The notes under the pieces: model-generated
What the model saw: the letters and a program-made list of their open reading frames with translations, nothing else
Told to the model about the DNA's origin: nothing
Databases searched by the model: none
Shown: in pieces, positions 12,601-21,923 of the stretch
Layout of the letters: each line of letters begins with the position of its first letter
Position numbering within the stretch: position 1 is the stretch's first letter
Assembly: GCA_026874595.1 (NCBI GenBank)
Contig: CM049312.1
Coordinates: 56,919,429 to 56,983,428 of the forward strand
From: Sipunculus nudus
Lineage: Eukaryota; Annelida; Sipuncula; Golfingiida; Sipunculidae
Direction of reading: 5' to 3'
Length of the DNA stretch: 64,000 nt
Translations under genes and position numbers: made by a program

Positions 12601-15600
12601 TTAAACCAAATCATTTACCTTTTTCTTACCTTTAATTAATAATTACCTTAGAGTGAAAAAAAATCCTTAAATTTCCCTGTTTTTATCAAATGGTTAATGG
12701 GTTACCTGAACAGGATGAAAGGGGTCATTTTGGTGATATACCAGTGAGTGGAAATACAGTTAGTACAGATTTACCTGTTTTTACCTGTATATACCTTAGC
12801 TACATACATATCAAACCAGGTATGTAGAAAATAAATAAAATAACATGATTGACATATACCTGACAGTAAAAGCTGAAAATTTCACAAAGATACCTTTAAC
12901 GGTTACTGAGTTAATGTCTCTTATATAGATTCATGTCAAAATGTGGAAAAAATGCAAAATAAATCTGAACAGTAGGAGTGTGACAATCCACAGGCTAATC
13001 TGAACAGTAAAGGGTTATATGTCCTCACATTGACCTTTCAGGCCAATTATGCATGCTTGAAGGGAGGCTTTCTGCAGCCAGCCAACATAATAATAAACTT
13101 TTTTAGCTCAGCTGACTATAAGTCATCTGAGCTATAGTCGTGGTCCATTGTCCGTCGTCCGTCCGTCTGTCCGTCCGTCCGTCCGTTTTGAAACCGTAAG
13201 ACCTAGGAATCCAAAATTCAGCATAATGTTAGATGTCCCCAAGATCTCCTACCAAGCCAAAAACTGGGTCTTTGCAACTTCATTCCTTTGAGAAATTAAG
13301 GAAAAACCTCAATTTTTTATAAAAAACCTATTTTCACACTTCAGGACGGCCTAATATCAAAACCACTCATCTGTTTTTCGTCATATTTCCTATAAATAAT
13401 CCTCTATATAATTCCTATGTATATGCCAGAAATTAGGTCTGTATTATATAATTTAAAAAAGTTATGGGCCCAAACATAATGCATTTTGTAAATAATCAGG
13501 AAAGAAATTTTATCACTTAACACAAAACTTGTTAAAGCTAAGCTCTTTTTTTCCAGTTATATTTCTTTTATTAATCAAAATTAAATTGTATACCCAAAAT
13601 TAGATCAAAATCTTTTAAATTTTTTAAAATATTAGCAAAAATAAAAAATTGGTACCTTAAATTTTGCCCAACTTTGACCATGGCACGTTTTTTTGCTGTA
13701 ACTGCTGTGGATTTAATTTTCACAGCATGTTTTAGTTAGCATTTCAACTGTTAACATTAAAAATTTGAAACCAGTTGATCAAAAACTGTAGATTTTATTC
13801 AAGTTTTCAAGCACCATGTCACATATTGCTAGTGTTATGCAGTTTGCTAGAGCTCAGCTCCCGAGCTTCAGCTCTAAGTTCCTTAAATTTGGCATACAGT
13901 TAGATGATCTCCAAAATCCCCTACCATGCCAAGAATTTGGTCACTAGGACTTAATTCCTTCGAGATATCAATGAAAAACTTCATTTTTCATTAAAAACCC
14001 ATTGTTACACTTTAAGACTGCCTAATATCAAAACCACTGATCTGACTTTGATCATATATAATATACATATTTTTCTATACATTCGCTATGCACATGCCAG
14101 AAATGATGTCAGTATTGTGTATTTTTTTAAGTTATGGGCCCAAACATAATGCACTTTGTAAAAAATCAAGAAATATATTTAATCCCTTAACAAGGGCATT
14201 GCTGAAGCTAGAGATTTTTTTGTCAGGGATGTAACATTAGTTAATCAAGATTCAATTGAATACCCAAAATTAGTTCTGAATTTTTCAAATTTTATAAGTT
14301 ATTAGTATAAATATAAAATTAGTACCTTAAATTTTGCCCAACTGTGACCATGGCATGTTTGTTTCCCGTGAGCACTGTTGATATAATTTTCATATCATGC
14401 ACACATAAGGATTTCATCTTTGTAGTTTAGAAAGCTGAAAGAAATTGGCCAAATATTAGTAGCTTTTATTAATGTTTTTTATGAGACCCTGGTAGACTTT
14501 GGCTCTCTCCAGCCCCTCTTGAGTCACCTGTATGTTGACCTTGTTGACCTTTCATCAAATTATGCACGCTTGAGGCGAGAATCTAGGCAGCTTATGGCCA
14601 GCCACAGTTGATCCAGGTGTCCAACCCAACTCATCTAGTAGTTTTAACCAACAACATAACAATAAACAATAAATTAATAAATTTTTATTGGTTTTTAATA
14701 ACAAATTAAAGAAAAATAGAAAAGGAATTTGTTAGTTTATAATAACAGGAAATTAACTTGCAGTTACAGATGATATAAGAATCTTGTATCGATGGGTAGA
14801 ATGTCACATATTCCAAATAACACCATGCAGTCACCTATGGCATTTTTCAGTTCATTTTTAATGATAAAGAAGTAAATCATATTATTCATTACTAATCATT
14901 AGGGATTATATGAAGGAAATTAATGATAGACAAAGATGCAGTTGATAATATTAATCTAGATTCCTACTGTGTCTAGTGTGTACATTGATGTGAAATTAGT
15001 CCAAAATGAATTTTTTACAGTTATTTTTTAATATAAATAAAAGCCATAAAACCAGGTACTTATGATCATTATTTAAATGTGTGAATTTTGAATATTCTGG
15101 ATTCTCAACATCATTGTTTGGTGAAAACTGAATAAATACCAGACATGGTGCAAATACTTTGTAATTGTATTTAAATACGAATATGATTATGTACTCCATT
15201 ATAAAATTTCTTGCATAAAGAATGGGAATTCAGATAAAAATGAAAGTATATGAATACTCGTGCAAATACTTTCAAAATGTATTCATGAATGCATTCATGA
15301 ATATATTCTTTAATATATTTTAATAATCATATCAGTTATATTTCATTTTAAAAAATCAAAAGATTCTCTTATTATTTTTAATGAAAATTATATTTGGGAC
15401 AATATTTGTAATTTTTTTTAATAAATAGTTAAACTCTTAAATTATATGTTCTGCTTATAAGTTATATGGCCAAGTCAAAATTTTTGTGACAGTAGTACTC
15501 CATTTGTTAATAAAATAAATGAAATCAATCCTCTTCCCTGTCTCCAAAGGTACTATCAAAATCATACATAAGCTAAACAACAACAACTCATAATACAGCT

Positions 15601-16673
15601 TATATTTATTACCACACAAAACCAGCATGTGCCTCATTTCTAAATCATATTTTTTGATCATATATAACAGCTGAGCGTCGTGACCCATAGGTCCCTTGTT
15701 TAAATTATTGGTTTATGATAAGAACTTAAAAAAAAATGAATGGAAAAGGAATTTATAGTTAATGATTTACAGGGAATTACCTTGCAATTACTGATCATTT
15801 ATGGGTCTTCCATGGATGGCCAAAATTGTATTTCAAATGACACTATGCAGTCACCATTTGGTATTTTCATTTGAACCATAAAAATGAAAAATAAATAATT
15901 GGAAAAAATTGTTGTTTACTATTAGGGATTATATGAAGCAAGATAATGATAGACAAGGATGCAGTTGATTATATCAAATTAATCTAAATTTCCAGATCTT
16001 TTCCAGGTGTTTAACTTGTTGGTAATATTTATTACAACATTAAAAAATAAATAAATATGTCAAAAATTTAAAATATTACTGAGACAAGTGCTCATTAAAG
16101 ATTTTAATATGTTTGACTTATAACTCATGGTTGTATCAGTTGTTACATGATACTGGCTAAATAATCAAAATTTATATAACTGATCCTTTATTCCAGTTTA
16201 TTAAATTAAACATGCCCAACTCCAGTTTGCTCCTGGTATAACATATTGGGTGTTTTGATCCTTGGATTAATTTTAACACATGTATTAGTTTTATAGCTGA
16301 GAATACTTTTCTTTTTTTTTCCTGATACCATTTAAAAAAATATAAATATTCAAATTTTTCCAGTTAGTGCTGTGGATTTAATTTTCACAGCATGTACACA
16401 TAAGCATTTCATCTGTTTAAATCTGAAATTTGAAACCCATTGATCAAAAACTGTAGATTTCATTCAAGTTTTCAAGCACCATGTCTTGATTGTTTACATC
16501 AGGTCTGTATAAATTCAGTGTACTGGGCAGTTACATAACACCTTCAGGTCTGACCTACTGCCACTGTGAGTGTCTGGGTCAGGCTGGGTCAGGCAGTAAT
16601 TACCAGAGAGCCTCTCTTTCTCTCTCTCTTTCTCTCTCTCTGGCAGTCTAGCTCTCTCTTTCTCTCTCTTTCT

Positions 16674-16713
<40 letters not shown>

Positions 16714-16768
16714 ACAGTCTAGCTCTCTCTCTCCTGCTTTTTCTCTTTCTCTCCCTATCTTTCTTTCT

Positions 16769-16825
<57 letters not shown>

Positions 16826-19800
16826 CCTAATTGCCTCCCTCCTCCCTTCATCCCATTCTGTTGACAGGTACTATAAACTAGATACATTAGCTTTAAATGT
16901 TGATACAATTTAGAAATGTGAATCAACTGAAATATTCACATTCACATGTATATGTTATACTGTAAATTTATAGTAACATTTGTAAACCCTAGAAAAAATT
17001 ATGTAATGAAAAAAAGGAATTAATGCCAATATTGTTAATTTTTTCCTGGCTTCTTAATGGGAAAAAATATTATTTGCTTTGTTTCTCCATCTTTATGCCT
17101 GTTTTAAATATTTAATGATCAGGAATAAACATTTTTTCTTATTTGCATTGTTGAATTAAATTTCATATCCTGTATGTATATGCAAGGGTGTTGTAACTCT
17201 CACCATCCCCTTCTTCATCCCTCGGAGGCTTTGCTGCTTGGCACTGTGAACAATAGTTCTATGGCTATAGCATAAAATTAAATGGTTGAAGAAAATATCT
17301 ACAGAGAGACAGAGGCGTTGCAACTCTGATCATAACCCCCCCCCCCCCATATCAAGTCATTGCACCTGTGGAGTGTGGATGTTATGGCAACTGTATACAT
17401 ATCATATAAATTGATAAAAAAGGTTTACTAAATAAAATGGATCTCATTAGACAAATGTGTAAACTGTTGAACTGTCAACAGCTTATCAAAAAGGTAACCA
17501 ATTGAAACGCATGGTCAGATCTCAAAATATTATTTGCAACATTTTCTTCAATCATATCAACCAACCATGGCCTAGATCACCCCTTCCTCCCAAACTTCTA
17601 CATCTACATTTCATTATATTTTTAAGATTTTAACCTCCCAGGTGTTTCAGTACTGTTGACTATTTGTCCATAGGTACCTATGTACATGCCAGAAATTATG
17701 TCAATATTGTGTAATATGTAGACGTGGTGGGCATCAAAATAATGTACCTTGTCAAGACCGAAGAGATATCATGTAATACAGTCACATATTCATATAAATC
17801 CCCTCATCAGCATAGTTAATCATAACCTTATATCAGTCAAATTGAAATCTTGCAGTTTTCCATACACTATAGATCCTTCAACAAATAGCCTTATCATCAT
17901 TATACCACTGCTTTGTATACTGTCATTTTTGCTCAAATAAATTCCTTTTTTCAACCCCTCCCAAATAAATAAAAAACAAACCACTTTATTTTACTCCATA
18001 TTAATCCATCAGTCAGGTTATTTCATATATCATTTACTTACATATTACATTATATTCCTTTATTAAAGCCCAACATGACCATGATATTCATAAGCTTTAT
18101 CGACTCAATATAGTATCACAATGGTGATAGATTTATAGTGCAATCATAATCAGCTGAGCGCCGTGACCCATGGGTCCCTTGTTATATTTTTGTGAAACAT
18201 TTTTTGTAAAGTCATTAAATTTTTTTCATGGGAAATGCATTAACCCTAAAAAATGTTAATGATTCAGAGCCAGTGGCTTTCCTTTCACTTATCTGATGCA
18301 GACTTAAAACTGAATATAAACAATTATTAGAATCTCTCCAAAACAATTTTCAATGATTTATGATTGAAAATCTCTCAGTATTCTGCTTTTCTGCTGTGGT
18401 GACTCAAAATGTAGTATCACTTATTTAATCAAGGTGGCAGCACTTGATTGCAGTAACTACAATGTGGATTTCAGCAGCAAAGTGGATGGTCTTGTGAACT
18501 TTTTATCTTTTATGGAAAAGCAACAATTATAATGGGTGTTTTCACAAGGTTTGGATTTGTTTTAAAACAAAATCAATATTTATCTTCATGATACAACTGC
18601 CAGTCTCACTGATAAAATCTTAAATATATTCATATTACAGTAATTACACTGAATAATGTGCAGGGCATGATATTTTCAGTACAAGTAGATTTCATTATTT
18701 AATTGCTAATAGTTAAAACTCTGCCAGTTGGCAAAGTTATCATGTTGTTTCCTTGGTTGGTTTGTATATAAGCAACCTAATGCAAAAGTTTTAGATAGAT
18801 TTTGATGAAATTTTGCTTCTGAATAGGGATAACTTTATCACATTTATGAGGTTATCTGATTACCCTTTATGTATTTTAATTCAAATGATTACATACCATT
18901 TTGACACAGGGCTATTTATTTGTCCTGGCAGAGGCCGGACCATTCATTGATATTAGGGGCCATGTTTGACTTGGGGCTGTGAGCTGTGTTAGTGAACAGT
19001 GACACTCTGCAGAACTTAGAAAAGTTGTGAATGGATCATGTCAGACGTATCCATGTAAGATTAGAATACACATTGGATTGTCCAGGTATCAATATACAAG
19101 AATGTATTATTAAAATAAGATTGTATACTGTGGTTTATCTTCCTCATACTACGAAGTCTGTGGCAGCAATGTTTTCAGAGACCTTGATTCAGCGAGCTGC
19201 TCTGGCATGTATTCCATGAATAATGAACAAGGCACTTGAAACAATCAAACTACTTGCATACACTTGTATTATGTGGCTGCCTGTGTGTCTGTTGTTATTC
19301 TAGACCAAGCTTTAAGCATTGCCAGGAGGGTATTGAGAAGTTGACCAGTCAAATAAAGTCTTGTAAACCTATCCAATTTCTGATGCATGTGTCCTTGTTC
19401 AGACAGGGTGTGGAGAATGTATTATTAACATTTTTTCATGGGTTTGATTAGCAGTTTTGATTTTGGCCCAAACACTAGCAGGCTTGGTAATTATTCATGA
19501 AATTGACACCAGAGTGGCTCACTAAATCGGGAAATGTAGCTATAAAGGTTTGGTGTATGGGACTTGCTGTGCACAGCTTTATTGATTGATGGCTTGTTGT
19601 AGGACACGTCCTGATGTAGAGCTGTCTTCCCAGGAGTCTGTGCAGCTGCTGGGTCGTATTACACAAGTGTTCAGAGAGCAGTATCTGCAGAAACATGATC
19701 GTGTGAGAGAGGAAATATTACGCAGGTTTGTCACCTTTATCATAATTGCTAATAGTTAAAGTAAGGACCATTCCAACTGCTAATTTCTGGAACAGTATGA

Positions 19801-21884
19801 ACTTTGAAGTACAGTGGAACCCCGCCTTGTGACCACCCCTGCAATTACAACCACTTTTCTTGGTCCCAAATATACAATTCAGATTAATTAGAGTTTCACA
19901 AATATGACCACCCCAAATTACGACCACTTTGGTCAGTCCCCAAGGTGGTCATAATTGTGGGGTTCCACTGTAATATTTAGAATACTGTGTCAAGCAAGGA
20001 TTAAAGAATTTGTGTAAGTTATGTAAATTTGGCTAGACTTTCTGGAAATGATTAACAATATGCCTGATTCAGTCCCTAATTCTGAATTTCACTGCAGGTC
20101 ACAGATATTACACAGACTCAAAGAGCAGCAGATGGCTGATATCAGGAAAGCCAAAGCAGAGCAGATAGCTCTCAAAGTTGGGGCCGAGGATCTGGCAGAG
20201 AAATATGAGGAAACCAGAGATAAACATGATGCTCTTTTGAAAAGGTACAGTATAACAGTGTTCCGGTTATGTTCTCAAGTTTGATTCTTACCTCCATACC
20301 TCCCTTCCCATGATGTATACACGTTTGTTTACGGATACCTTTAAGGGAAAGGGCTCATGGAGTGACATTATTGTCTCTTGTGACATAAGGGATCACTCTC
20401 GATAAATGGCCATATGGTCACATACAACAAGTGCAAGTGGTAAAATCAGCCATAAAAATCCATAAAATAACAATTCTGGGGTTATTTACACTTGGATTTA
20501 CACCAAAATTGAACTTCATCAGCACTTTTACAATACCAGTCTATATGATAAATTTCAATTACATCCATTATACCATCTCCAGATATCGTTGTGGACATAC
20601 ATTCACACACACACAGAATTGTGTGAAAACAATAACAGCTTCATGCAGGGTTAATGAGTATTTATGGTGTAAGGATATAGTGATTTAGCAGTTGGACTGA
20701 AAGTTTAAGGCTCAAATGGATTTTCCAACTATTTTTTCACTTTTCATCTTTAATTCAAGCAGAATTCATGATGGAAAAGACGGAAGTACAGATTTACAGT
20801 GTGTTTTGCTAATTGTTCTGCCATAGAATTATTACTGTTTGGTCACTTAAAAAGTTCTGTTATATTTGTAGGCTTGAGGAGGTCACTTAGAAAGTTCTAT
20901 TATATTTGTAGACTTTAGGAGGTCACTTAGAAAGTTCTGTTATAATTGTAGGCTTGAGGAGGTCACTTAGAAAGTTCTGTTATAATTGTAGGCTTGAGGA
21001 GGTCAATTAGAAAGTTCTGTTATATTTGTAGGCTTGAGGAGGTCATGAAGAAGATAGAGAGTCAGGTGTCAGTCAAGTCAAACGCTGAGAAGGAGATGAA
21101 TAAAGAGCTAGAGGATATGGCAGAGCCTCTGAAAGTCTGCAAAAACGCCATAAAACAGGTAACTTGTAGTGTTACCAAGTGGAGCATGGTGGATTAATGG
21201 TTGGGGTGCTGGCCTTGTGACTGCTAGGTTATGCCTTAGAATCCTGTTCAAACTGCTTTCCTTGCTAAGACCCTTGGCCAATGTCTGTACCACAAGGGCA
21301 CACTCTCTACTAAGGAGTTAATGGGTACTAGTCATGGGCAGCAGGAAAATGTAGACATTAGAACTTTATTGCATCTATGAAAATAGGTGTTAGGCTTCCA
21401 AGGGAGCCAAACAAGTCTACAAGAATAAACAGGCACTAGGCCCATAGACCTGTGTAAAGTCGGATGAGGCTCTCATGGAGTGATATCAGGCTATATAACT
21501 TTACCTTTGTCCGCATTCATTCTATATGCTGCTTCTGATCCACTTTAAGCCCAGCTGAAATTGGGATATTTTATTTCTTTTGTATCCCAACATTTTGTCA
21601 TATTCTTGTCTGCATTGAATTTTATAATTTAATATACATGCAATAAAGATATGACAGTTGAGGGGTTAAACGATCTGCTCTCTCCGCTAGCCACCTGGGT
21701 AAGATCCCAGGCGTGACTGTATGAGAGGGGGTTGTAGTTGCCTGTCATAGACAGGTCCTGTTGTTTTCTCCAGGTTCTCAGGTTTACTCCACCTCTGCAG
21801 ATTACTGAACACTGCCATCTTAGCCATGGAGAGTGCTGCAATTAGTTATAACAACTATTTGTACAATCCATGTAAATTAAAAAA

Positions 21885-21923
<39 letters not shown>

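Noticed and set aside
16515-16926. Long Arg/Glu-rich and Ser/Leu-rich frames on both strands
   Set aside because: They are translations of a CT/GA microsatellite.
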